Source: Antilocapra americana
Taxonomy: Eukaryota > Chordata > Mammalia > Artiodactyla > Antilocapridae
NCBI GenBank assembly: GCA_007570785.1
Contig: ML664183.1
Span: 15,996,412-16,060,411 of the forward strand
Direction: 5' to 3'
Length of the DNA stretch: 64,000 nt
Of this stretch, positions 21,567 to 33,700 are shown in pieces. The stretch's first letter is position 1, and every line of letters starts with the position of its first letter. The notes under the pieces were generated by a model, which was not told the DNA's origin, ran no database searches, and saw nothing but the letters and a program-made list of their open reading frames with translations. The position numbers were made by a program, and so were the translations under genes.

Positions 21567-22480
21567 GGCGATTGTTAAGATTAAGTAAGATAATTCACGT
21601 AAAGTGCTTATTTCCTTCTGGAAAATGGCTCAGTGTACTTGAATTATTTTTTAGGTGATAATTTTTGCTAAACCATATACTTCCTCTGTGTTTTAGTCCC
21701 TTGCACAAACAAGTAACATTTTTATACTGGGGTTTCCTATGTGTTTTATTACAGGGAAAGAAGGCACTGCTGTGGCTAAAAAATTGAAATAGTTCTTTTG
21801 AAAACTATACTTTTTAATATAAATTATAAAGACATGTTTTGATTTATGCTTTTCACCTTCTTGTAAGTTTCAGTTATGTGACTGAAACATGCGCAAGTTT
21901 TCAGCATGGTAAGTGCAATCATCTCTGGGACACTGGCCTGTCAAGTGCTGGGACTGGCCAGTCTGATATGCCATAGTCACCAAAGAGGTGCCTCCCTGTG
22001 AAACTTCTTGGTGCCCTGCCAGCCAGCCTTCCCTTGCCAACACTCGGATCTTCTTTAATACTCTCCTTCACACTTATAGCTCCTTTAAGTATGCTAAGAC
22101 ATTTTTGAGACATGAGTCTTCGCCACATATGTATTCATTACATGTATGAAAAGTATTCCAATTTCCATAGTACTTAGTCAAGTGCTTAGAGGACAGAGAT
22201 GGCCAGCCATTCAACAACTATTTATTGATCACTGAATGTGCTAGGTAGTTATGGGTACAATCATGAATGAGACAGATGGAACCACTGTCACGGGACAGTT
22301 GTTTTCCCACCCATGTCCATTTGGAAACGGATAGACTTCACATTCTCTGCTTTTTCTTCTGTCTGTAGATGCCCAAGTCTTCCTTTACAACTTAGATCAT
22401 TTACTTCCTCCTCTGGGATGTCTGCTCAGACACTTTAGCCTTGTGTAATCATCCCTTTTTCATATATGACTATATTCATA
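21567..22480. other. Intergenic DNA, nothing firmly recognised
   Basis: A weak MIR-like patch near 22200-22290 (caacaactatttattgatca). Otherwise unremarkable; no conserved reading frame. Confidence 0.4.
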
Positions 22481-22481
22481 C

Positions 22482-22690
22482 CTGGGCTTCATTAGTGGCT
22501 CAGATGATAATGAATCGACTTACAATGTGGAAGACCTGGGTTCGATCACTGGGCTCAGAAGATCCCCTGGAGGAGGGCATGGCAACCCACATCAATATTC
22601 TTGCCTGGAGAATCCCAATGGACAGAGGACTCTGGTGGGCTACAGTCTATGAGGTTGCAAAGAATTGGACAGAATTAAGCAACTAAATAT
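22482..22690 (+). mobile_element. Bov-tA SINE
   Basis: From gggcttcattagtggctcag to ggacagaattaagcaactaa; diverged. Confidence 0.85.
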
Positions 22691-22768
22691 ATCACATAGA
22701 CATAACTAGATCATAACATTGAGAGCATAGGAAAGTGCTCTTGAGAATTAGAGTAACCAACTAGTTAT

Positions 22769-23022
22769 TTGGAGAAGGCAATGGCACCCCACTCCACTAC
22801 TCTTGCCTGGAAAATCCCATGGATGGAGGAGCCTGGTAGGTTGTAGTCCATGGGGTCGCGAAGAGTCCGATACGACTGAGCAACTTCACTTTCATGAATT
22901 GGAGAAGTAATTGGCAACCCACTCCAGTATCCTTGCCTGGGAAATCCCATGTACAGAGGAGCCTGGAGGGCTGCAGCCCCCCAAAATATTCAGACACAAT
23001 GTAGTGACTAAACAACAACGAA
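22769..23022 (+). mobile_element. BovA2 SINE (dimer)
   Basis: Two successive BovA units joined by cactttcatgaattggagaa, each with ccactcca(c/g)ta and ggagcctgg motifs. Confidence 0.85.
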
Positions 23023-23345
23023 TATTATTTCCATTTCACAGATAGGAAAATGTGATTAGTGATTCAGTAACTTGTCTATGGATATAAAGATAATAATAGG
23101 GCTAGGAACCAAACCTAAGGTGACTTCAGGGCCTATGTTTAAGTACTGTGCTTTACAAAGATGCTCATGTATTAATACATCTTTGGTATCCATGACAGCA
23201 GATGATGTAGGCAGGAAAGAATATCACTATTTGGTAGAAAAAGAAATTGCTGGAGTCAATGATACATGATGTTTTTGGTGTCATGTGGCTAATCAGTTGT
23301 GGAGCTGGCTCTGGAACTTTCAATATCTAATGCTAACATGAATAT

Positions 23346-23552
23346 TTGTTGTTGTTGTTTAGTTGCTAAGTCATATCAAACTCTTTTGCAACCCTATGGA
23401 CTGTAGCCTGCCAGGCTCCTCTGTCCATGGGATTTCCAAGACAAGAATACTGGAGTGAGTTGCCATTTCCTTCTCCTTCCCGACCTAGGGATCAAACCTT
23501 CATCTCTAGCATTGCAGGTGGATTCTTTACCACTTAGCCACTGGGGAAGCCC
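23346..23552 (-). mobile_element. Bov-tA SINE
   Basis: Reverse copy with (GTT)n start and terminal cttagccactggggaagccc; short repeat aacatga on both sides. Confidence 0.85.
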
Positions 23553-23555
23553 AAC

Positions 23556-24339
23556 ATGAGCATTATCCATAACCATTCCTTTTTACCTCTCAGTCAATAA
23601 AAGGGAAGGTAATTACAGCTCTTAAAGCACTTTCAATAGAACATAACATGGTACAGAAATGAGAATGATTTTTGTTATGATGATATTTATACCTACTGGT
23701 ATTATCCTTGATGTCCTTTCAAAAAGGACTAACAGAACTAGTTCATTCCACTAAGCCAAATGTACCCATGTAACATCACATTGGTGTGCAGGACACAATA
23801 TTTGGAATCAACACTGAAAGGACTGGATCTGGAAGATGTGAAAAAAAGTGTCAAATGTTCAGCCTCATGTAGGCAGTCTCAGGTATGAAGATGAAGGAAA
23901 GACCTTTTCTTACAAAGAATAGTGACTTCCCCAAATTTCTGACTCAACTAAATGTGGAAAGGTGGATTGTTATGTTGAGGGTTGAGTAATTCTCCAGTGT
24001 TGCAAGACAGGGCTTCATGGAGATGAATTACATTGGGCAGGGTCAAGTGATTGCTACCTTCAAGTGTGACAATGGAAAAACTATCATGACACACCTATCA
24101 GCACGTTGGCAGATAAATACCAACCAGGCTGCCAGATCTGGCTTTGTTCTGTGCCAACCTAATTTTGACTCAGAACCTGGGTATCCTGTTTTGCTTAGTC
24201 ACCCACACTCCTGCTCTGTCTGGACATTACCCACCTTATACCCTGTCCTTGTTTCTGGTTCAGCCACTCCCTTTCTGTTCTCTGGTGATTTTGCTTTAGT
24301 CTCCCTGTTTAATTTTAAATTGTATTTAAATAAATAAAT
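23556..24339. other. Intergenic DNA, nothing recognised
   Basis: No supported feature. A 106-codon plus-strand frame at 24017-24337 has no recognisable domain and no splice or promoter context. Confidence 0.4.
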
Positions 24340-24640
24340 AAATGTTGTCTCCTCATTGCTGCATGCACTTTTCTTTAGTTGCAGGGAGTGGGGGCTACTC
24401 TCTGGTTGCGATGTGCCAGCTTCTCATTGTGGTGGCTTCTCCTGTTGCAGAGCAGGCACTCTAGTGTGTGCTGGCTTCAGTAGTTGTGGCTCCTGGGCTT
24501 CAGAGCACAGGGTCAATAGTTGTGGTGCATGGGTTTTGTTGCTCCATAGCATCTAGGATCTTCCCTGATCAGGGATTGAACCCATGTCTCCTGCACTGGC
24601 AGACAGATTCTTTGCCACTGAGCACCAGGGAAGCCCCCTG
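24340..24640 (-). mobile_element. CHR-type SINE (cetartiodactyl tRNA-Glu SINE)
   Basis: Reverse copy: ttgcagggagtgggggctac, tgtgctggcttcagtagttg, terminal ccactgagcaccagggaagc. Preceded by an A-rich tail (aataaataaataaatg). Confidence 0.8.
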
Positions 24641-25034
24641 TTTACTTTATAGGCTTTTCTCTTAAGTAAAAATGTGTATTAAATTCTTCACTTATCTACT
24701 GTACAAAGCAGGACCTTCCCTGACCAGGACAAGCTATACTGGATTTCCTCATCTACATCTTTAGTGGAACAATACCAGGAAGTATCAAGAGCTAGAATTT
24801 GGATTTCAATAACTCTGCACTCAAGAACCAGATTTGATTGTTATTCTTAAATATTTGCCTGAGTTAGTATTTAAGTCTTCTGAGCATCAGTGGTCTTCCT
24901 TAAAATAAGATAAGCATAGTACCGTATCGCAGAGACAGGGACAGGAATAGACATCTTTGTCTATGTCTTTGATAAATGCCAAATAAGCTAACAAGTGCTA
25001 AATAAATATTGTGTGTGTGTTTGTGTGTGTGTAT

Positions 25035-25215
25035 GAAAGTCTCTCAGTCATGTCCAACTCCTTGTGGCCCCATGGACTGTACAGTCCATGAAATTTTTCA
25101 AGCCAGAATACTGGAGTGGGTAGCCATTTTCTTCTTCAGGGGATCTTTCTAATCCAGGGATCAAACCCAAGGCTCCTGCATTGCAGGAAGGTTCTTTATC
25201 ATCTGAGCCACCAAG
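25035..25215 (-). mobile_element. Bov-tA SINE
   Basis: Reverse copy following a short (TG)n; from agtctctcagtcatgtccaa to catctgagccaccaaggaac. Confidence 0.85.
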
Positions 25216-25549
25216 GAACACACAAGAGGCGCAGGTTTAAATTTTTATATTAATAACTGGTAAGGATTACAAAGACATGATGTCACCAAGGAGACTCTGA
25301 CTCTCCAAGTCCTGTGCACAGAAGCTGTATAGTGGAACTGAAAGATGCTTCCATAATTAAAATGTTTTCCCCTCTGGAAGTTGCTAGTTCAGGTTCCTGA
25401 ACATGTAATTCAAACCAAAAATATTAAATTGATATGACTGATGAGAATGGTGGTGATGTACCTTGAGGCTCCTACTGAAAATAAATTACAAATTAAGATA
25501 GAATATTTTTAAGATGTAGGAAAAAAACAAGAAAATCTTACCTGATTAA

Positions 25550-26020
25550 AAGATATAATGTTGGGTACACACTACTATAATTAAAATGGATAACCAACAA
25601 GGACCTATTGTATAGCACAGGAAGCTCTGGTCAATGTTATGTGGTAGCCTGGATGTGCGGGGAGTCGAGAAGGGATACTTGTATATGTATGGCTGAATCC
25701 CTGTGCTGTTCACCTGAAATTGTCACAACATTGTTAATTGGTTATACTCCAATGCAAAATAAACAGATTTAAAATTAATGGTGTAGGGAAAGTGATCAAG
25801 ATAGCAGAGTAGGGAGAACTGAGTTCCCCTCTTCCCATGAGCACATCAAAATTACAACTATTTACAAAGCAACTATCAATGAGAATGACCTGAGGACTAC
25901 CAGAAAATATTTTCCACAGTTAAACATATAAAAAAAGCAACAACAAGACAGGAAGGAGGAGTGAAGATGTGCTATAATCAAAACCCACACCCCAGGGTAG
26001 GTGACCCACTTAAAAATACA
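25550..26020 (+). mobile_element. L1 3' UTR followed by a separate L1 5'-UTR piece
   Basis: 25550-25775 reads as 3' UTR (acaaggacctattgtatagc, cagatttaaaattaatgg). 25785-26020 reads as 5' UTR (gatagcagagtagggagaac, catcaaaattacaactattt). The order 3' end then 5' end implies two insertions. Confidence 0.65.
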
Positions 26021-26274
26021 CTTATAAACATATTAAGAGGGTAAATCTTACTGTTAAGTGTCCTTACCACAATAAAAGAATATAGCATCACACTGTGAGA
26101 ATGAATCGCTAGCAAAGCTGCATAACAAGAAATATTCAACTAAGTACATCGTGAGAAGAAAAATAAGACAGAGAAAAATAATGAAATAAGAAACAGGATT
26201 TCTCGAGCATCTAACCAAAGAAAAACATAATGACAATTGTAATAATAATAATTCATTATTAATAATAACAGTAG

Positions 26275-26860
26275 TGGTTTGCCACTGCTGATAGCAAATG
26301 ACCACAAATTTAGTGATTTAAAACAATATTTATTATCTCACTTTCTGTGGGTCAGTAGTTCAGGTATGGCATAGTTAGGTTCTCTGCTCCAGGTCTCACT
26401 GGTTCTCAGGCTGCAATCCAGGTGTTAGACAGACTGCTTTCTCAACAAGAGGTCAAACTACGAAAGAATGGACTCTCAAGCTCATTCAGGTTTTAGGCAG
26501 AATTCATTTTCTCATATATGACTGAGAGTCCTAATTCTTTGCAAGTTATCAGCTGGAGGCCAGCTGCAGATCCTAGAAGCCACACATGGTTCCTTTCCAC
26601 GTTTGTTCCTTCCCACATTTGTTCCTTCTCCAACAAGGAGAATTTCTTGCTCTAGTGTGCTAAGATGGATTCTTACATAATAGACTGCAATTGGGGGATA
26701 ATATCCCATCACCTTTGCCAATTCTCCTGTCTAGAAACAAGTCTCAGGTCCCTCCCACACTCAGTGGGAAAGGATTACACAAATTTGTTGTTTCTGGGTG
26801 GTGAAAATTATTGGAGGGGTTATCTTAGAGTCCGTATATCACATTCTTATGATTGAAATC
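26275..26860 (+). repeat. Ancient interspersed repeat downstream of LIPK
   Basis: Contains the widespread mammalian phrase gaccacaaatttagtgattt followed by aaaacaatatttattatctc. Family not assigned. It holds the only canonical AATAAA (minus strand) found near the end of LIPK. Confidence 0.5.
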
Positions 26861-26893
26861 CACTTCCTTAGAGAAAGGAAAGTGTATTTAATT

Positions 26894-27127
26894 TTACGAA
26901 CATTCCTCCATCATTCTAATTAGGTCTTGGTAAATTTCATGGGGTGCATCTTGTCCAAGGTAAAAATCCACATGATTGTAGTGTGGAATTGACTTGTAAT
27001 AAATGAGCTTGGGAATTGTAGGAAGTAAATTCTCAACATCTCTGAGATCAGCCACGTAGTCCTGTCCACCACTCCACACTGCTGTTGGAACATCCATATT
27101 AGAAACGTTGTATAGAGGAGGTACAAG
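26894..27127 (-). CDS. LIPK: LIPK coding exon 9 (catalytic Asp and His, stop)
   Basis: Acceptor atttag; 234 nt including a TAA stop at 26896-26894. Encodes the C-terminal core with [11 protein letters not shown] (D342) and [12 protein letters not shown] (H371), ending RMMEECS. The strand reads attaaa a few bases past the stop, a weak polyadenylation signal; a canonical AATAAA (minus strand) lies near 26328-26333 inside an old repeat. I cannot tell which is used. Confidence 0.95.
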   Translation of the reverse strand, partial: LVPPLYNVSNMDVPTAVWSGGQDYVADLRDVENLLPTIPKLIYYKSIPHYNHVDFYLGQDAPHEIYQDLIRMMEECS

Positions 27128-27662
27128 CTAAATAAAATTGAAGAGAGAGAAAAACAGTTTTCACAGAAAATCGTATTACAGAAGGAACATCAATTATCAG
27201 TTGTTAAGCAAGTTCTGTATGTTCTAAATATTACTGTATGTTATGTACATACATTGACCATTGTACTACTATCTTAGAAATAGTCTGAAAATGCAAGCAG
27301 CATATGCAAGTAGAATTGAGAGAGAGTGACAGGGAGAAAGAGGGAGCCTGATAATTGAGTATATTCCTGGCTATTGTGAGTTTACCATTATACTTCTGGT
27401 TTCAGTAAAACTAAACCAGATTTTTATAAAATTTAAAATAGAGTGATTCTTACTACTTGCATTGTAAAGACCTACATATTCTATGGACTAAATTGTGTTC
27501 CCCCCAAATTCATATGTTGAAACCTTAACCCCAAGGTGATTGTATTTAGGAAAAAGACTTTTAGGAAGTGATTAAGGTTAAATGAGGTCATAAGGTTTGG
27601 ATTCTAATCCAACAGGATTGGTGGCCTTATAGGAAGACATGAGAGACAGAGAGAGAGAGACA

Positions 27663-27719
<57 letters not shown>

Positions 27720-30700
27720 CTCTCTTCAACCAGACACAAAGGGGAAAGGCTATGTGGACATGCATGGAGAAGGTGGCTGTCCAGTAAGAGAGCCCTCACT
27801 AGAACCTGACCATGCTGGCACCCCTGCTCTCGGACTTCCAGCTTCCAGGACTGTTAGAAATAAATTTTTGTTGTTTAAGCCACTCAGTCTATGGGATTTT
27901 TTATGGTAGCCAAAGGCGATTAATGCACCATAGGTAGTTGCAGCAGCAAGACTAAGAAGAAAAGGTAACACGGACAAGTTATAAATCCTTTGAAAACAGT
28001 AACTTTGGCCAGGAAGAGGTTTCTAAGAGTAGAAATGTGCCCGGAGAGACTCTGACTCAGTAACTGCACCGTTGGTTCTCTTAGTAGAGTGATCTGCAGG
28101 CACAACGCCGGTACAGCCATGTCACATGTCACCGTCAGTGGATGGGTCTTTGCATCAGCAAATATCTGAAGTATAAGTCCCTACCTTGTAACACTGGGAA
28201 GCCTTGGATCTGGGCTTCGAAGCAAGTGGCAAATAGGAATGTGTAGCCATGAGAAGCCAATGTGAAGGGCAAAGAAGGAAATCAGTGAAGATTAGGACTA
28301 ATGAGTACTGCATACAACGGAACAGTGGGCTAAGGAAAGCCTGGTGCACTCAATGCCAAGGGCCACTGGTGAAAGAAGAGGCTTGCTTTTCCTGACTTGG
28401 TAGTGTTCTCAGTAGAATAATACAAGGCATAAATATTCAAATGCAAGGATAGAGAAAGATAAAGAATAGAAAAACAACACAGCACAGAGGAAGCAAAATA
28501 TTAGCAAGCTTTAAGGCACAAGTGGGTCTGAGGAACTCCTGAAATCAGAATACAATTACTGCAGTAATTTAATACCCTACTCAGAATGAACTGGGAAGCC
28601 CAGAAGATGTCAAAAGAAAAATGAACATCCAGATCAGGATCTAAATGATACCTGGTGGCTTCTGGCCCAGAAATTTTTCTTTTTTCACTTTTTTTTAGTA
28701 ATACGGGATTGGTGAATATATTGGTAATTACACCTGTCTAACTTATGATGGACATTGCTTATAGTTGTGACAAAGGTTATTAATTGTTAAAATTTATATA
28801 TTGTTTACAGTTTAAGATTTTCTTTTTCTCCCTAAAGTTCCAAGCAAAAGATCCATAATTGAGCCTACTACCATGTATTTTGATAGAATCTGTGAGCTCA
28901 ATGAAGGAGTTAATACCTGTGATTCAGCGTTCATCCAAGCAGGTATTTGAGTCTTAATCTAAAAAACTTTTCCTAAAGAAAAGCTAGTACAAGGAGTTGT
29001 TAATCACAGGAGTAAATAGCACTCTGACACAGCGTGTGAGTTTGTGTGTGTGGGCAAACACCTCTCCACACACACACAACTATAGTAGTTTAGGGGAAAA
29101 TCAGATTTTTCACACTACTTGAAGTTATGCATTTTCACTATCATAGCTATTATGGTAACAGTGAAATTGCTTTAAAAAAATCTCCAAATTTCCACATGCC
29201 TGATTTGAAAAAAATCCATGTACCTTTGTGGCCTACTTGTTTAATTTGCGCTCAGTCTATTAGCCAGAAGCTGAAGCCATCATTGGATTTCTTTAAATAC
29301 TGGAAAAATTAACAACAATGCCTATTCACTTTAATATGGAGTTTTTCACAAAGGAAAATTTTCATATATAATGTAAAGATATAAATGGACATATCATTAT
29401 CTGGCAAATAGCATTGCTTTTTTCTAAAGGTGATAATCCTGTCTGGAATATCTTTAATAATTCATAATTGTTTTTGAATGAGCAGCAAATGACATCCAAA
29501 TACTCATTAGGATAATGTTAGTTCATTTTATGAGGTTCATTTATGAGAGATGGATAAGAAGCCAGAGAATATGCTTTAGAAATAAAATTATGCATCTTCA
29601 ATTCTTTCTTTAAAAATATGGTCTTAAGTGATGAGAATTTCTATTTTATTGAGAAGGAGTAAGTGTAACAGAAGAATGGACTTTTGATCCAGAAACCCTG
29701 GGTGGTATTCTGGTTCTTTTCTAGCTAAATAATTTTTGACAATTCACCTAACCTCTCTGAGCTTCTGGAAAAATAGAGACAATTTACATAACCTAATGTT
29801 TATCTGGGAAGGTCATGCTGAGAATGAAAAACAATGATATGGCAAGCTGTAAGATCCCCCGAAATAGCATCTGAACTATACAAAGTATCTGGCATAGTGA
29901 ATGGACCTTAGTGAGCAGGTGCTTGATGAGTAGATACTATTTTTACAAATTTCATTTGCAGTATACAATTGGTGATTATTGTTATTGTACCTGGTGGAAG
30001 TGCTTCATGTTCTGATCAGGGTTTCCCCAATCAAAAGCTTGGAATCGACCAGAATTAACAGCCTATAAAAAGATACAAATAATAAACATGTTAAAATGAT
30101 ATACAAAAACAACATACATGTAAAGACAGTAAGCAAAAACTTTACAAAAAGGATTGACATAATATCCCCTGCTTTAGCACATGAGCTAAAAGTCAAAGTT
30201 TAATAAGTGAAATGATAAAAACTGATACAAATTCATGGAACTCTCTTTTCTCCCCTTTTGTACTTTTCCAATGAAAATCTTTGAGCAGTGATGCCGTTAA
30301 ACAAATTCTATGCTATGTACATAGACATGTTTTAACAGATACTACATTGATTCTTGAACATCTTGGCTTCAAGAATTTTAGTATTTTTTAAAAGATGACT
30401 GCTACTATTACTAAACTTTATACCTTGTTTCTTATCAGAAGATCTAGGATATTATGACTATATTCCTAATTCTTATACATTTTTGCTACCTTTGAAAGGA
30501 CTGCTCACTCAAAGAACACCTTCAAGGCCTTCTGAGGTATAGTGTCTGCTGTCTCCTGTCTATATGGCCGAGCAGCCTGCCATGTTGTCAACAACATGGC
30601 CGCAGGCTGAGTGTCTGAGACACTGTGTGTGCCTTTTTGTTATTTTAAGTTTTAGACTTCAGATATTAATATAGAAACGTTAATACCTCTAGGGGTTCCT

Positions 30701-33700
30701 TTTTTTGGTTATTTGCTACCCATTTGGATTGAGGAGACATAATTCTTACCTTTACCTCAAGCACTTCATTAAATTATTTTCAGACTACTCCAAAAGTTTT
30801 TTTTTCCTTTAACTTGATTTTTTTCACATGAACTGATTTAATTCTGATTTTTTGTTTAAAATGTTTCCTGTTGTGATTTATATTCACAGAGGCTGTAGTC
30901 TGCTGTGGTTGAAATTCTGTAGGTTTTCAGCAATGAGAGGCAATAGAATGTACTATATAGTTAGGAACTTGGGTACTAGCATCAAACAGATCTAGTTTTA
31001 ATCCAGGCTTAATGGATTATTAAATCTGTGATCCAGGCTGTATATGCATCTTCTCTAAACCTGTTGTCTCATCCGTGCAATGGAAATGACAGTAGCATTC
31101 TGATTATAGGGTTATGAAGATTAAGTAATATATGAAAAGCATGTGGCACCTAGGAATGGTCAAGAAATCACTCTTTTTATTGATATTGTTACCATCATGT
31201 CATTATCATCATCCTTGCTTTAGCTGTCTATGTAACTTATGACCAAATATTTTATCTCCCCACCCCACCCACTTATTTCTATTCTCAAGAGAACTTTCTA
31301 TCAAAGGAGAAGAGATAGCTTTAAGAGTCAACTGTGAGAGGTAAGGACTGGCTATAAAATTTTTAGAGTAGGGAATATCAGTGGTTTCATTGAAAGACTG
31401 TTAGGTGAATTCATAACAGACAATGAGATACATATATCTGGACAATAAGAACACATTGTAAATGTTCAATGAATTTGAAATCGAAGTTGTATTATCTGGA
31501 AAACTATGCCTTTCAGAGTCTGTCTCCTCACCAGTAGGAAGCCCTCAATCTGGACTATCTGTCTTCCTTTAGCAGCTTAAATGCTTATCTCTTGAGGGTG
31601 GAACTCTTCAAAGAATGTCAGAAATCTTCAACTAGTATTTAAGACAAGCAGTGATTGTCAACTTTAAAGCATGGAAGAAATGTATCAGGGTGTAGGTTAA
31701 AATTCAGATTCCTAGGGATTTTAGATTCTTATTCAACTTTTTAAAGTATTTTAAAATTAAGATATTTAATTAAATATTAAACCTCCCCGACTTGTACATG
31801 TGCACACACACATACACACACTCAGACATATGTGGCTTAGAAAGCTATACCAACTGAATTTGACTTATAGCTGAGCTTGCCAAATACTGAGAAATATAGT
31901 AACACACACAAAAAAAAACTTAAATGGAGAGTAAAAACAGAAACCCTTAATCCATTTTAAACCCTCTCTAACATTTAATTTCCTCTAAATTAAGCAGTAT
32001 TTCCACTCTCTGAAATTGCCCATATGCCAGTTGGAGGATAAAAAGATCTTTCTACTGCTGCTGCTAAGTTGCTTCAGTCATGTCCAACTCTGTGCGACCC
32101 CATAGATGGCAGTCACCAGGCTCCACTGTCCCTGGGATTCTCCAGGCAAGAAAACTGGAGTGGGTTGCCATTTCTGTCTCCAATGCACAAAAGTGAAAGT
32201 GAAGTCACTCAGTCGTGTCCGGCTCTTAGCGACCCCATGGACAGAAGCCTACCAGGCTCCTCCTTTCATGGGATTTTCCAGGAAAAAGAATACTGGAGTG
32301 GGGTGCCATTGCCTTCTCCAAAGATCTTTCTAGAATAGCATTTATCATGTTATGTATAGCTCTGTTAGAGGGAAAGATTTCCCTAAAGAGGAAACACGAA
32401 GTTTTTCTAGACAAGACAATTAGGAGTAATCTGAAGATCAGAATTCAGTCAGAATATCTGGGAATACACAGAGGATCTGGAGAATAGATGAGAGTAAAGA
32501 AAATCGACATGAGTTGATCTGATTCCAAAAACAGCTTCCCAAACAGTGGCATAACCGACAGAGAGAGCTCTCCGGATGTGCTCCTCAGGGATCTTGCAGA
32601 GATACGTGTGTGTTATATCAGGAAGTGGGAGTACATACCTGGGCCCAGTGCAGCATGGTCTGAACAGATGTTCCCTCAGAGCTTTGTGCAAAATAAACGT
32701 CTAAGCGACTCTGCAAAGTAAAAAGATTATTTCTTCCCTGAAGGCTAATCATATAATCACACCACAAGTGAATTTGAGTATTTTCTTTCCCTCTCTCACC
32801 TGACCCAATCTCTCTCTCTCAGAATAAACATGTACCACATCCTCTGAAGACAAACAAGCAAAGAAGCCCATCTTTAAGAATTTTCTCTTCCCTCACCTCT
32901 ATTCTCCTGCCTAGGGCAGTGTCTGTGTAAAGCCCACAGAGGACATCCTCTAGTCAAAGACAAAGGGCAACACACTTTTTCTTTCCAGGTCCAAGAATAC
33001 AGTCAAGAGATATTTAATGAAGACTCAAATCCTCCAACTCAAGCAGCTGGACTCTCAGCTTGGGTTGGAAGCCATGAACATGCTAGTTACATTCCAGGAG
33101 ACAAGAAGACTTTGAAATGTGGTTTCCATGAAATTTAGAAGAAATTCTCCTTATCTCTGTCCAACAAAACAATTGCTTTCCTGGATCTGACTACTTACAC
33201 GTACCATGTTTAAGTTTTTTGGATCAAATCCGCTCAAAGTAAATATAAAGTTGCTGCAAATACGACGAAATATCTTCCGGTTGCATACCTTGGTGGCAAT
33301 GAATTGGTCGAAAAATATGTGAGGAGAGAACATCTTGTCACCAAATAATACCTGCAAGATTGATTTAAGACACCATCAACTTTAATGGATGTGAATGTCA
33401 AGTGGAAAATGAGTGGTAATTCAGTCAAGCACTGGGTGACATCTGCTCAGTATTAGTCCCCAGTGAAACCAAAAAGTCCATTAAACTTTGTAGTCCTCCC
33501 AACTCACCTCTTGAAGCTTTTTCTCCCAAGATCCTTTAGTTGAAGTGTTTTTTGGAGCATCCCTTAAAAAACTAGTCTCCATAGGAAACTGGTAAGGCTC
33601 TGGGGACAGTGATACCTTGGTTTGATTCTAAACTCTGTCTCGTATTTAGTTTTCTATTATTCTGGATTTCCTCAACTATAAAATAGGAAATCAATGTGCA

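Noticed and set aside
24017..24337. 106-codon plus-strand frame in the LIPK-LIPN spacer
   Set aside because: No recognisable domain, splice or promoter context; it ends at the A-rich tail of a CHR SINE.
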